Shown here: positions 1-7,819 of the stretch, piece after piece
Layout: the number at the start of each line of letters is the position of its first letter
Position numbering within the stretch: the stretch's first letter is position 1
Assembly (NCBI GenBank): GCA_946407065.1
Contig: CAMJMQ010000021.1
Span: forward strand, 1 to 46,922
Direction of reading: 5' to 3'
From: an uncultured Clostridia bacterium
GTDB lineage: Bacteria > Bacillota > Clostridia > Oscillospirales > Acutalibacteraceae
Length of the DNA: 46,922 nt
Translations under genes and position numbers: made by a program
The notes under the pieces: model-generated
What the model was told of the DNA's origin: nothing
The model's database searches: none
Seen by the model: the letters and a program-made list of their open reading frames with translations, nothing else

Positions 1-30
1 CAGGCGGAAATATGCCCGTCAAAACCACGG

Positions 31-58
31 TTCGGATTATTCCTGTCACCCTATGGAT
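31..58. repeat. GTCACCCTA dispersed repeat, copy 1
   Basis: GTTCGGATTATTCCTGTCACC followed by CTATG is the reverse complement of the right arm of the copy near 7.9 kb. The element may extend beyond the window start. Confidence 0.5.
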
Positions 59-128
59 TGTTTTATCAATGTCAATATAAGACATTGATGCCGCGCCATC
101 TCAACCTATCAAAGAAAGGATCCTCCCC

Positions 129-788
129 ATGCGCCTTATGCCTGCTTTACCGGAAAGTATCTTTGACATTTGTTATCTGGTTTTTGCCGTCGTCAGCGGT
201 ATCCGACTGCTCCGATATGCCAACGGCAGAAAGGATATCCGTCTGTTCGGATGGATGACGCTGATCCTCGGCTGCGGCGACGCATTCCATCTGGTGCCGC
301 GTATCCTCAACTATTGGACCGACGGCGACTTTACCGCCGCGCTCGGCATCGGCAAGCTCGTCACCTCCGTCACGATGACCGTCTTTTATCTGCTGATGGA
401 GTACGCGCGTCGCGAGCGCTATCACATCAACGGTGAAAGACCGGTGCTTATCATCCTTTGGATCGGCACGATCTGCCGTATCGCGCTGTGTTGTTTTCCG
501 CAAAACGGCTGGACGAGTGCCGAGCCCTCTCTAACGTGGGGCATCATCCGCAATATCCCGTTCATCATCATGGGTGTGATGACCGTGATCCTCTGGCTGC
601 GCTCCGCAAAAGAGGACAAGCCGCTGAGATGGATATGGCTCGCGGTCACATTGAGTTTTCTGTTCTATTTGCCCGTTGTGCTGTGGGCGCAGACTGTTCC
701 GATGATCGGTATGCTGATGCTCCCGAAAACCTGTATGTACATCTGGATGATCGTCATGTTCCGCAAATCCGCCCACAATAAACATTAA
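129..788 (+). CDS. Multi-pass membrane protein of unknown function
   Basis: A 219-residue protein with about seven hydrophobic segments spread over its whole length, separated by short basic loops such as YARRERY and RSAKEDK. It has no signal peptide and no soluble domain. The ATG at 129 is preceded by a purine-rich AAAGGA about 9 nt upstream. The gene stands alone and is closed by a strong intrinsic terminator about 20 nt after the stop. I do not recognise the family. Nothing in the sequence (no conserved charged pairs, no Cys or His clusters) points to a substrate. An integral membrane location is well supported; the function is not. Confidence 0.75.
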   Translation: MRLMPALPESIFDICYLVFAVVSGIRLLRYANGRKDIRLFGWMTLILGCGDAFHLVPRILNYWTDGDFTAALGIGKLVTSVTMTVFYLLMEYARRERYHINGERPVLIILWIGTICRIALCCFPQNGWTSAEPSLTWGIIRNIPFIIMGVMTVILWLRSAKEDKPLRWIWLAVTLSFLFYLPVVLWAQTVPMIGMLMLPKTCMYIWMIVMFRKSAHNKH

Positions 789-807
789 TTAAATCGTGTT
801 AAACAAC

Positions 808-839
808 AACCCCACTGTCATCAAACAGTGGGGTTTTCT
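808..839 (+). terminator. Intrinsic terminator after the first membrane protein
   Basis: A 10-bp perfect stem (AACCCCACTG paired with CAGTGGGGTT) with an 8-nt loop is followed by a TTTTCTT tract. Confidence 0.9.
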
Positions 840-845
840 TCATCT

Positions 846-987
846 ATTGTCATTGCGAAGCCCTCCGGGGTCCCCATAACTCCCCGAGTTTTGGGGAGAG
901 GAGGAGCCGCCACATGAGCAAGAGAGAAGTCGATCTTGACTGCTCTTAGCGAATACGGCGAGCGACGACGAGTGGCAATCTCAACCT
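846..987. repeat. GTCATTGCGA/GGCAATCTCA dispersed repeat, long copy
   Basis: About 140 bp between two genes starts with TCATTGCGAAG and ends with GTGGCAATCTCAACC, so the ends can pair through ATTGC/GCAAT. The middle carries a CTCCCCGAG..GGGGAGAGGAGG hairpin and a GCGACGACGA stretch. A closely similar copy lies at 35217-35361, and the GGGGAGAGGAGGAGCCGCCACATGAG core recurs inside the MITE at 38.0-38.4 kb (core described in parts: GGGGAGAGGAGG then GCCGCCACATGAG). It has no coding potential. Confidence 0.7.
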
Positions 988-993
988 ATTTTA

Positions 994-1605
994 TCATGTC
1001 TGCCATACGACCAACAGATCGCCTTTTCTGACGGAGATCTCTGCCGCTTTACCGATAAAGGCGTTGCTCACGCCGATATGATCGGTACATGCTACGTCAA
1101 AATTCTCCACCTCGTAGCTCAGTCCGCGGATCGTGACGCCCTCTGCGGTACCGCCCAAGGCGAATACCGAGATCCTGCCGCTCTCACGCGCGTCAAACGA
1201 TATCGATGACTTATGCAACACGGTAAAGGAGTATTCCTCGCCGATCAACAGCACCCTTGCGCCGCGGCGGGCGATATCATGCGCGATCGCGACATTGGCA
1301 AAGGTGTGATCCAACGCGCCGCCCACAGCGCCGTAGAGGATGAACTCCCTGCATCCGTGCTCAAAGCCCTTTTCCACAGCATAGCCGACGTCGGTCATAT
1401 CCTTGCGGACGGGCAGGGTGATGACGTTCTCCCTATCGGGCGCTTTGCCCAGTGAATCGAAATCCCCCACCACAAGATCAGGGTCGATCCCGAGTGACAG
1501 CAAGTTAGCATAGCCCTGATCGGCGGCGATGATGAAGTCGCCCGATACAGGCTTGACCGGCAGACGGCTCACTTTCAGCGCGCCGAAGATAAAACATCGA
1601 TTCAT
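994..1605 (-). CDS. thiN: Thiamine pyrophosphokinase
   Basis: Transfers pyrophosphate from ATP to thiamine, giving the cofactor TPP in the cytoplasm. The 203-residue protein has the family length. It shows the acidic substrate motif GDFDSLG at residues 47-53 after the ADQG segment at 28-31, the D-M-T-D motif at 69-72, and the glycine-rich YGAVGGALDHTFANV at 91-105. Many relatives have Arg where this one has Ala just before LDH. The start is preceded by GAGAGGA, 6 nt away. It is the last gene of the riboswitch-controlled thiamine operon, 13 nt after the ATPase gene, so imported thiamine can be activated at once. Confidence 0.93.
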   Translation of the reverse strand: MNRCFIFGALKVSRLPVKPVSGDFIIAADQGYANLLSLGIDPDLVVGDFDSLGKAPDRENVITLPVRKDMTDVGYAVEKGFEHGCREFILYGAVGGALDHTFANVAIAHDIARRGARVLLIGEEYSFTVLHKSSISFDARESGRISVFALGGTAEGVTIRGLSYEVENFDVACTDHIGVSNAFIGKAAEISVRKGDLLVVWQT

Positions 1606-1618
1606 CTTTTATCCTCTC

Positions 1619-2374
1619 TTAAACATCCGTTTTTCCCGCATAGATCTTTGCGATGATATCGCGCTTGTACTGCAAAAATTCCTCCGACAGGACAAATTCC
1701 TTTCGGCGCGGCTTCGGCTCCTTGATGACGATCTCATCGGTGAGCCCTCCCATGCCGTCCAACAGATAAATACGGTCGGACAAGAGGATCGCCTCGTCCA
1801 CATCATGGGTGATGAACAGTGTCGATAGCTTGATCCTGTCCATCACATCCAGATACCATCGGTGCATTTCGCTCTTGGTGAGGGTATCGAGCGCGCTGAA
1901 TGGCTCGTCCAGCAAAGCGACCTGTGCCGAAAAGAGGTATGTTCTCAGCAGGGCGGCACGCTGTTTCATGCCGCCCGACAGCTCGACGGGATAGCGCTTT
2001 TGCGTTCCCTCAATGCCGAACTCCTCAAAATACGCGCCGACCTTCTCGCGCGCCTCTTTCTTCTTCATCCCTTTGATGATCAGCGGCAGCGCCACATTGT
2101 CTTCGACCGTGCGGTACGGCAGGAGCATATCCTTTTGCAGCATATAGCTGACCTTGCCGCTCTGTCCCGTGATATCCTCGCCGTTTAAGAGCACCTGTCC
2201 CTGCTGCGGCTCCAAAAGCCCCGCGATGATGTTGAACAGCGTCGTTTTGCCGCCGCCGCTCACACCGAGCAGACAAACCAGCTCGCCGTCGTTCAGCACA
2301 AGGTTGACGTCATTCAAGATCTTGTTTACGCCGTCATAGCTGAACGTGACGTTCTTGACTTCCAGTACTGCCAT
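1619..2374 (-). CDS. Thiamine/precursor ABC transporter, ATP-binding protein (ThiZ-like)
   Basis: A 251-residue ABC ATPase that powers import through the neighbouring permease. Visible motifs are Walker A GVSGGGKTT (38-45), the Q-loop near residue 80, the signature LSGGMKQR (132-139), Walker B VALLDEP followed by the D-loop SALD (152-163), and an H-loop in LFITHD. It belongs to the nitrate/taurine/thiamine-precursor branch that works with NMT1-like binding proteins. The start codon overlaps the binding-protein stop by one base (TAATG), which indicates translational coupling. Operon membership behind a TPP riboswitch makes thiamine or its pyrimidine precursor the likely cargo. The exact substrate is inferred. 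Confidence 0.9.
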   Translation of the reverse strand: MAVLEVKNVTFSYDGVNKILNDVNLVLNDGELVCLLGVSGGGKTTLFNIIAGLLEPQQGQVLLNGEDITGQSGKVSYMLQKDMLLPYRTVEDNVALPLIIKGMKKKEAREKVGAYFEEFGIEGTQKRYPVELSGGMKQRAALLRTYLFSAQVALLDEPFSALDTLTKSEMHRWYLDVMDRIKLSTLFITHDVDEAILLSDRIYLLDGMGGLTDEIVIKEPKPRRKEFVLSEEFLQYKRDIIAKIYAGKTDV

Positions 2375-3408
2375 TACTCGGGAAGATAATCGTTGGTGAA
2401 GCCGCCGTTCTCGGGAACCTCGGCGTCGGACAGCTTGTTATCGTTGATCCACTTGAAGAACGCGCTCCAACGAGCGGGATCGATATAACCCCAGCGCGTC
2501 ACATCGGACTTGTATTCCTTTGACAGATATTGCTGGCTCGCCTTGACCTGCTCGGCGCTCAGCTCGGGCGCGTTTTTCAGCAGGATCTCCGCCGCGCCGT
2601 CGGGATCTTCGATCGCATATTCATAGCCCTTCTTCAATGCGGCAAGGAAGGCTTTGGTCGCGTCGGGATTCTTCGCGATCCAATCATTATTGCCGATGAC
2701 AACGGGAGAATAATAGTCAAATACAGGGTCGATATCCTTGAACGCAAAGAAATCAGTATCGAGCTTTGCCTGCTCCGTCGCGATACCTGCCCAGCCGTAG
2801 TAGACCCAGATCGCGTCGACGGTGTTCGACTGTAACGCGGAGACCTCATCGGTGACGGTAGAGGGGATCAGCTCGACCTTGCTGAAATCACCGCCGTCAT
2901 CCTCGACCACCTTCTTCAAGGTTGCCTTCTCGATCGGCAGATCCCATGTCGCGTACTTCTTGCCCTCCAGACCTTTGGGTCTGTCGATGCCCTTACCTTT
3001 CAGGGAGATGATGCCGGAGGTGTTGTGCTGGACGAGTGCCGCGACCGCCGTGATCGGGATCGCGCCCTCACCTGCCAGTGCAGGGGGCAGATAATCCTGG
3101 AACGATACGCCGAACTGTGCCTTTCCGGAGCCGACAAGCATCTCAGCGCCGTCCTCGGGCGGCTGGACGATCTCAACATCCAAGCCCGCTTCCTCAAAAT
3201 AACCCTTATCCTTTGCGACATACAGGCCCGTATGGTTGGTGTTGGGCGTCCAGTCGAGGACAAAGGATATCTTTGTCTTGTTGGCGGAATCCGCAGTCGC
3301 CGCTGCGGCTTCCGTCGCCTTTTCGGTATTGGTTTTCTGCGAAGCGCAGCCCGTTACCGCCGCCATCGCCAATAAGCATACTAATACAATTGCTAACAGT
3401 TTTTTCAT
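2374..3408 (-). CDS. NMT1/THI5-like substrate-binding lipoprotein (ThiY-like)
   Basis: The start was placed at 3408 rather than at longer upstream options because an AGGAGG lies 8 nt upstream and the product then begins with a lipoprotein signal peptide (MKKLLAIV.. ending in a VTGC lipobox). The 344-residue protein has the NMT1/THI5 opening FVLDWTPNTNHTGLYVA, then GYFEEAGLDVE, typical of binding proteins for HMP, formylaminopyrimidine or thiamine. It should be anchored outside the membrane and deliver the ligand to the permease. It overlaps the permease gene upstream by four bases (ATGA). Family assignment is firm; the choice among pyrimidine ligands is open. Confidence 0.92.
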   Translation of the reverse strand: MKKLLAIVLVCLLAMAAVTGCASQKTNTEKATEAAAATADSANKTKISFVLDWTPNTNHTGLYVAKDKGYFEEAGLDVEIVQPPEDGAEMLVGSGKAQFGVSFQDYLPPALAGEGAIPITAVAALVQHNTSGIISLKGKGIDRPKGLEGKKYATWDLPIEKATLKKVVEDDGGDFSKVELIPSTVTDEVSALQSNTVDAIWVYYGWAGIATEQAKLDTDFFAFKDIDPVFDYYSPVVIGNNDWIAKNPDATKAFLAALKKGYEYAIEDPDGAAEILLKNAPELSAEQVKASQQYLSKEYKSDVTRWGYIDPARWSAFFKWINDNKLSDAEVPENGGFTNDYLPE

Positions 3409-4196
3409 TCTATAGTCCTCCTGTGATGATAATGTGCTTTTTCCCACGGCATACACGCGTGCTGGATCACTTCGGTCAACCAGATCAGGATCAGGCTGAT
3501 CACGGAAATCAGGATGATCACCGCGAACATCTTGTCGGACGCGAACGACTTGCGTACTCTGGTCATGTAACAGCCCAAGCCCTCCGTGCCGCCGATCCAC
3601 TCCGAGACGACCGCGCTGACGACCGCGTAGGATACTGATATCTTCAGGCTGGAAAAGAAGTGTCCCAGCGAATTCGGCAGCTTGACATAGCGAAAGATCT
3701 GCATCCGGCTCGCGCCCATCGAGCGCATCAAATTGACCGTGTCCTTGTCCACCTCGGAAAAGCCCTGCAACAGGCTGATCGCGATCGGAAAGAACACGAC
3801 CAACACGATCAGCACGATCTTGGGCAGCATCTCATAGCCCAACCAGATGACAAGCATCGGCGCGATCGCGACGGTGGGGATCGTCTGACTGACCACGATC
3901 AGCGGATAGACCGTCTTGCGCACCAGTGCAAACCGATCCATCAGCACCGCCGTCAAAAAGCCGATCAAAATACCGACAAACAGACCGATCATCGTCTCGG
4001 TCAGCGTTACACGCGCGTGACTGAGCATCAGCCGCCAGTCATCCCGGAACGCCCCGATCACATCCCCCGGTGAGGGCAGGATGAACTTAGGGATCCCGGT
4101 AAAACGGCAGACGCAGTACCAGACTGCCAGTATCAGCACAAAGATCCCGACACGCGGCGCGACCTTACTGATGGTGCTTCGTAACTTTGCGCTCAA
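3405..4196 (-). CDS. Thiamine/precursor ABC transporter permease (ThiX-like)
   Basis: A 263-residue inner-membrane permease with about six hydrophobic segments. It carries the BPD_transp_1 EAA-type loop around NLMRSMGASRMQIFRYVKLPNS, which contacts the ATPase. Length and pattern match the SsuC/TauC/ThiX branch. The start codon lies inside the end of the thiamine-binding gene (about 32 nt overlap), and the end overlaps the binding-protein start by ATGA, so four genes are packed without gaps. Its function is inferred from the family and the riboswitch context. Confidence 0.9.
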   Translation of the reverse strand: MSAKLRSTISKVAPRVGIFVLILAVWYCVCRFTGIPKFILPSPGDVIGAFRDDWRLMLSHARVTLTETMIGLFVGILIGFLTAVLMDRFALVRKTVYPLIVVSQTIPTVAIAPMLVIWLGYEMLPKIVLIVLVVFFPIAISLLQGFSEVDKDTVNLMRSMGASRMQIFRYVKLPNSLGHFFSSLKISVSYAVVSAVVSEWIGGTEGLGCYMTRVRKSFASDKMFAVIILISVISLILIWLTEVIQHACMPWEKAHYHHRRTIE

Positions 4197-4461
4197 TCGT
4201 CAGTACATCCCCCTCCGGTCGGTAATCGACCTTGATATACGCCAACACGGACGGCGCACCGGCGCGGATGGCGATATGCTGACATTCCTTGACGATATCC
4301 ATCAGCTCGTCATAATCGCCCTCGATCGCGGTCTCAAAGGGGCCGACATAGCATTTGAGCCCCGTGCTCTTGATATACGCGATGACCTCGTCAACGATGC
4401 GGATCAGCTCCTCATCATTTTGTGCCTCTGGTAACGTCTGGATCGCTACACTTGCGTTCAT
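4165..4461 (-). CDS. MTH1187/YkoF-type thiamine-binding protein
   Basis: A 98-residue single-domain protein of the Thiamine_BP (former DUF77) family: MNASVAIQTLPEA, a variable middle, then GPFETAIEGDYDELM and a C-terminal VLTIERKV strand. Members form small oligomers that bind thiamine or similar ligands in the cytoplasm and are often found in thiamine transport operons. It is the first gene after the riboswitch terminator, so it is the first product made when TPP is low. It may act as an intracellular thiamine buffer or transport partner; that role is inference. Confidence 0.85.
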   Translation of the reverse strand: MNASVAIQTLPEAQNDEELIRIVDEVIAYIKSTGLKCYVGPFETAIEGDYDELMDIVKECQHIAIRAGAPSVLAYIKVDYRPEGDVLTIERKVTKHHQ

Positions 4462-4549
4462 AAAATACCTCCTCTAACTCATTAAAATATCGGGGAAGAG
4501 AATACTCCTCCCACATATCAATAGGCATGGGCAAAACCCACCACCAATG

Positions 4550-4595
4550 ACTGACCACTAATCACTGACCACTAATCACTGACCACTGACCACTA
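4550..4595. repeat. Short tandem repeat in the thiamine operon leader
   Basis: Two exact 14-nt units (ACTGACCACTAATC) are followed by two degenerate ones (ACTGACCACTGACCACTA). They lie between the riboswitch terminator and the first gene, so they are transcribed only when the terminator is read through. No function is visible. Confidence 0.6.
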
Positions 4596-4622
4596 AAAAA
4601 GCACCACGCCTTCGCATGGTGC
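4595..4622 (-). terminator. Riboswitch-controlled intrinsic terminator
   Basis: On the minus strand GCACCATGC, a short loop and GCGTGGTGC form a stem followed directly by a run of T. It lies just after the TPP aptamer and before the first thiamine gene, the usual place for the expression platform. The 3' arm (GTGGTG) can also pair with CACCAC at the 5' edge of the aptamer, a possible antiterminator. Confidence 0.88.
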
Positions 4623-4636
4623 CAAATCAATCTTTT

Positions 4637-4735
4637 GACAAGCTCCCTACGACGGCATTATCCGTATCAGGTATAAGGGTCAAGAGCGCCTGAGCTCTAC
4701 TCTCAGCCGACTTTGCGTCAGCCCCCCTGTGGTGT
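4637..4735 (-). promoter_or_regulatory. TPP (thi-box) riboswitch
   Basis: The minus strand reads, in order, ACAGGGGGGCT, GCTGAGAGT, GACCCTTATACCTGAT, GGATAATGCC and GTAGGGAGC. These match the conserved blocks of the thi-box: the GGGG-GCT start, CTGAGA, ACCCTTxxACCTGAT, TAATxCC and AGGGA. TPP binding should favour the terminator just downstream and shut off the thiamine operon. Confidence 0.96.
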
Positions 4736-4747
4736 TTTTCCGCATTT

Positions 4748-4776
4748 ATTCTATACCTCTGTGAAACATTTGTCAA
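4748..4776 (-). promoter_or_regulatory. Sigma-A promoter of the thiamine operon
   Basis: TTGACA, a 17-nt spacer and TAGAAT on the minus strand, ending about 15 nt before the riboswitch. It is back to back with the feoB promoter. Confidence 0.88.
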
Positions 4777-4817
4777 GCAGGATCACAACAAAAACCTCCG
4801 ACAGTCTTTATAGATGG

Positions 4818-4861
4818 TTGACAATCAGCGTGTCATCCGCTATGATTAGCTTAAGCTAATC
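4818..4861 (+). promoter_or_regulatory. feoB promoter with an overlapping palindromic operator
   Basis: A TTGACA (4818-4823), 17-nt spacer and TATGAT (4841-4846) promoter precedes feoB. A perfect 18-bp palindrome, GATTAGCTT followed by its complement, covers 4844-4861 and overlaps the -10 box, where a bound repressor would block initiation. The TTAG..CTAA layout recalls DtxR/IdeR/MntR-type metal operators more than a classic Fur box. The regulator itself is not in the window. Confidence 0.75.
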
Positions 4862-4877
4862 TATACGAGGTCATTCT

Positions 4878-7220
4878 ATGCGATTAAAAGAACTGAAAAC
4901 AGGACAGTCTGCCGTCATCACGGCGGTAGGCGGCGAGGGACGATTGCGCCAGCATTTTCTGGATATGGGCGTGATCCCCGGCACCCAGGTCACACTGGTC
5001 AAGCTCGCTCCCATGGGCGATCCCATGCAGCTCACGCTCCACGACTATGAGCTGTCCCTGCGCCTTGCCGACGCTGAAAAAATAGAGATCGAGCCGATCG
5101 AGAAAACCGAGCGGATATCCCATCCCCAAAAAACCAAGAGCAACCACCCCGGCTTGGGTGAGGGCGGTAAATTCCACCCCAAGGGCAGCGGCGATCCCCT
5201 GCCCGATGACGTCACCCTGACTTACGCCCTGGTCGGTAACCAGAACAGCGGCAAGACCACGCTCTTCAACCAGTTGACAGGCTCCAACCAGCATGTCGGC
5301 AACTTCCCCGGCGTGACGGTCGACCGCAAGGACGGCGTCATCAAAGGCTACAAGAATACCCTGATCACCGATCTGCCCGGTATCTACTCGATGTCGCCCT
5401 ATACCAATGAAGAGATCGTCTCACGCAGTTTTGTACTGGACGAAAAGCCCCGCGCGATCATCAATATCGTCGACGCGACCAACATTGAGCGCAACCTCTA
5501 TCTGACCATGCAGCTGCTCGAGATGGATACCCCCGTCGTCGTCGCGCTGAATATCATGGATGAGCTGAACGCCAACGGCGGCTCCGTAGACATCAACCAA
5601 CTCGAATCTCTGCTCGGCGTACCCGTGGTGCCGATCTCCGCGGCAAAGAATCAGGGCGTTGACGAGCTGGTCAAGCACGCGATCCACATCGCGCACTATC
5701 AGGAAAAGCCCATGCGACAGGACTTTTGCTCTGCCGATGAAAAGGGCGGCGCGGTTCACCGCTGTCTGCACGCGGTGCGCCACCTGATCGAGGACAAGGC
5801 GAAAAAAGCGGACATCCCCCTGCACTTTGCGGCGAGCAAGGTAGTCGAAGGCGATGACCTCATCCTCGAAAAGCTGAACCTCAACAGCGGCGAAAAAGAA
5901 ATGCTCGAGCACATCATCACCCAGATGGAAAAGGAATGCGGGCTCGACCGCAACGCCGCCATCGCGGATATGCGCTTCTCCTACATCCAAAAGGTCTGCT
6001 CCCGCACTGTGACAAAGCCTGCCGAGAGCCGTGAGCACCGCCGCAGCGCCGCGATCGACCGCATCCTGACCGGCAAGTTCACCGCCATCCCGATGTTCAT
6101 CCTGATCATGGGGCTGATCTTCTGGCTGACCTTTGATTTGATCGGCGGCAACCTGCAAAACCTCCTGGAAGCAGGTATCTCCGATCTGACGAATATCACA
6201 AAAACCGCTCTGGAAAACGCGCACGTCAACCCGATTCTTGTGGGGCTTGTCACCGACGGCATCTTCACGGGTATCGGCAGTGTGCTCAGCTTTTTGCCGA
6301 TCATCATCACGCTGTTTTTGTTCCTGTCGATCTTGGAGGACAGCGGCTATCTGGCGCGTGTGGCGTTCTTTATGGATAAGCTGCTTCGACGGATCGGACT
6401 GTCGGGGCGCAGTATCGTGCCCATGCTGATCGGCTTCGGCTGTACCGTGCCGTCGGTCATGGCGACGCGTACCCTGCCCAGTGAGCGCGACCGTAAAATG
6501 ACCATCCTACTCACACCGTTTATGAGCTGTTCGGCAAAGCTGCCGATCTACAGCTTCTTTGTCAGCGTCTTTTTCAGTCAGTACAGAGGGCTGATCATCA
6601 CCGGACTGTATCTTTTGGGTATCATCATCGGTATTTTGATCGCGTTATTATATAAGAAAACCATCTTCAAGGGCGAGGCGGTGCCGTTCGTCATGGAGCT
6701 GCCCAACTATCGCCTACCGGGCGCGAAGAACGTCATCCGCCTGTTATGGGATAAGGCGAAGGACTTTATCCAGCGCGCGTTCACCGTCATCTTCATCTCC
6801 ACGATCATCGTCTGGTTCCTGCAGAACTTCAATCTGCAATTCAACATGGTCACCGACTCACAGGACAGCATCCTCGCGCAGATCGCAGGTCTGATCGCCC
6901 CGCTCTTCTCGCCGCTCGGCATGGGCGACTGGCGCATCGTCACCTCGCTGATCAGCGGCGTGATGGCGAAGGAAAGCGTCGTTTCCACCCTCAAGATCCT
7001 CTACACCGGCGGGATCGGCTCGGCGATGACCGCCCTGACCGCGATCTCCATCCTCGTGTTCAGCCTGCTCTACACCCCCTGTGTGGCGGCGATCGCCTCC
7101 GTCAAGCGTGAGCTCGGACACAAATGGGCGATCGGCGTAGTCGTCTGGCAGTGCGTCGTCGCCTACCTCGTCACCACGATCGTCCACCTGATCTGTGTGT
7201 TGTGCGGGATGGGAGGCTAA
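4878..7220 (+). CDS. feoB: Ferrous iron transporter, FeoA-FeoB fusion
   Basis: Imports Fe(II) across the cytoplasmic membrane. Residues 1-75 are a FeoA-like SH3 domain (LKTGQSAVI.. ending KIEIEP), joined by a charged linker to the FeoB G domain. That domain shows G1 GNQNSGKTT (120-128), G2 GVTVD (145-149), G3 DLPG (165-168) and G4 NIMD (225-228). The membrane part follows from about residue 390 with two Gate repeats, including GFGCTVPSVMATR and a mirrored SCSAKLPIY segment. At 780 residues it equals FeoA plus FeoB. The RBS ACGAGG is 7 nt from the ATG. It forms an operon with the next small gene. Confidence 0.95.
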   Translation: MRLKELKTGQSAVITAVGGEGRLRQHFLDMGVIPGTQVTLVKLAPMGDPMQLTLHDYELSLRLADAEKIEIEPIEKTERISHPQKTKSNHPGLGEGGKFHPKGSGDPLPDDVTLTYALVGNQNSGKTTLFNQLTGSNQHVGNFPGVTVDRKDGVIKGYKNTLITDLPGIYSMSPYTNEEIVSRSFVLDEKPRAIINIVDATNIERNLYLTMQLLEMDTPVVVALNIMDELNANGGSVDINQLESLLGVPVVPISAAKNQGVDELVKHAIHIAHYQEKPMRQDFCSADEKGGAVHRCLHAVRHLIEDKAKKADIPLHFAASKVVEGDDLILEKLNLNSGEKEMLEHIITQMEKECGLDRNAAIADMRFSYIQKVCSRTVTKPAESREHRRSAAIDRILTGKFTAIPMFILIMGLIFWLTFDLIGGNLQNLLEAGISDLTNITKTALENAHVNPILVGLVTDGIFTGIGSVLSFLPIIITLFLFLSILEDSGYLARVAFFMDKLLRRIGLSGRSIVPMLIGFGCTVPSVMATRTLPSERDRKMTILLTPFMSCSAKLPIYSFFVSVFFSQYRGLIITGLYLLGIIIGILIALLYKKTIFKGEAVPFVMELPNYRLPGAKNVIRLLWDKAKDFIQRAFTVIFISTIIVWFLQNFNLQFNMVTDSQDSILAQIAGLIAPLFSPLGMGDWRIVTSLISGVMAKESVVSTLKILYTGGIGSAMTALTAISILVFSLLYTPCVAAIASVKRELGHKWAIGVVVWQCVVAYLVTTIVHLICVLCGMGG

Positions 7221-7222
7221 GT

Positions 7223-7366
7223 ATGAATCTTGTCGATATCCTGATCCTCTGCGCGATTGCGGCGGCGGTGGTCGCGGCGGTCGTTTGCATCGTCATCCGC
7301 AAACGCAAGGGGAAAAGCTGTTCCTGCTCCTGCGACAACTGTCCCTATCCGTGTCACAAAAAATAG
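7223..7366 (+). CDS. FeoB-associated Cys-rich small membrane protein
   Basis: A 47-residue protein starting 2 nt after the feoB stop, with GGGAGG just upstream. It has one transmembrane helix (about residues 4-25), a basic stretch RKRKGK, and a Cys-rich tail CSCSCDNCPYPC holding five cysteines. This matches the FeoB-associated Cys-rich membrane protein family, which regularly follows feoB. A role in iron handling at the cytoplasmic exit of FeoB is the usual inference and is not shown by sequence alone. Confidence 0.88.
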   Translation: MNLVDILILCAIAAAVVAAVVCIVIRKRKGKSCSCSCDNCPYPCHKK

Positions 7367-7525
7367 ACGTTATTTTTGCAAATTTTTCCTTTTCGGATAG
7401 GACTTTCCTATTGATTTTATTATTCTGTATTGTTATAATAATTTTGTGATTGACGCCTGTCTGCCCGACGACGCAGCGATACAGATTTTTTGCAATAGAT
7501 CATGATTTTTATTGCTTTTTGATAC

Positions 7526-7556
7526 AACGGCTCCGATCATCACGGGGTCGTTTTTT
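7526..7556 (+). terminator. Probable terminator of the feo operon
   Basis: ACGGCTCC and GGGGTCGT form an 8-bp stem with two G-T pairs, followed by TTTTTT, about 160 nt after the last feo gene. The spacer before it is AT-rich without another gene. Confidence 0.6.
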
Positions 7557-7653
7557 CTGCCACCCGCGGCAGAATCGGTCTAAACCCCTCGGATTCGGTC
7601 GGTAGAGTGATGATTTTATCAAAACCCGCTTAAACACTGTCTTTTTTCGCTGT

Positions 7654-7728
7654 GTTCTACTGTCGGTAGAGCCTGTTCTACCTGCTGTTGAGGGCGATGT
7701 AGAACCGTAGGATTCAGTTGTAGACAGT
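7654..7728. other. Unexplained motif cluster (GTTCTAC/GTAGAAC)
   Basis: GTTCTAC occurs at 7654 and 7675, and its complement GTAGAAC at 7699, with GGTAGAG and TGTAGACAG nearby. The spacing of about two helical turns could fit an operator array or a structured RNA. No ORF lies here. Confidence 0.35.
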
Positions 7729-7745
7729 TTTGGGGCGACAATCGC

Positions 7746-7774
7746 TTTTCACCGCTTCACAACTTTGCTATAAT
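7746..7774 (+). promoter_or_regulatory. Possible promoter of the acyltransferase-GT8 cassette
   Basis: A perfect TATAAT at 7769-7774 has only a weak -35 (TTTTCA) 17 nt upstream. A transcript from here would cross the palindromic repeat at 7820-7904 before reaching the GTG start at 7957. Confidence 0.45.
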
Positions 7775-7819
7775 AAATCCGGTCAAAACGCCGAAAGAAA
7801 ACAAAAATCATTCCGGGTA

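Noticed and set aside
4550..4595. Tandem 14-nt units considered as a CRISPR or operator array
   Set aside because: No spacers, only two exact units, and no regulator link; recorded only as a short repeat.
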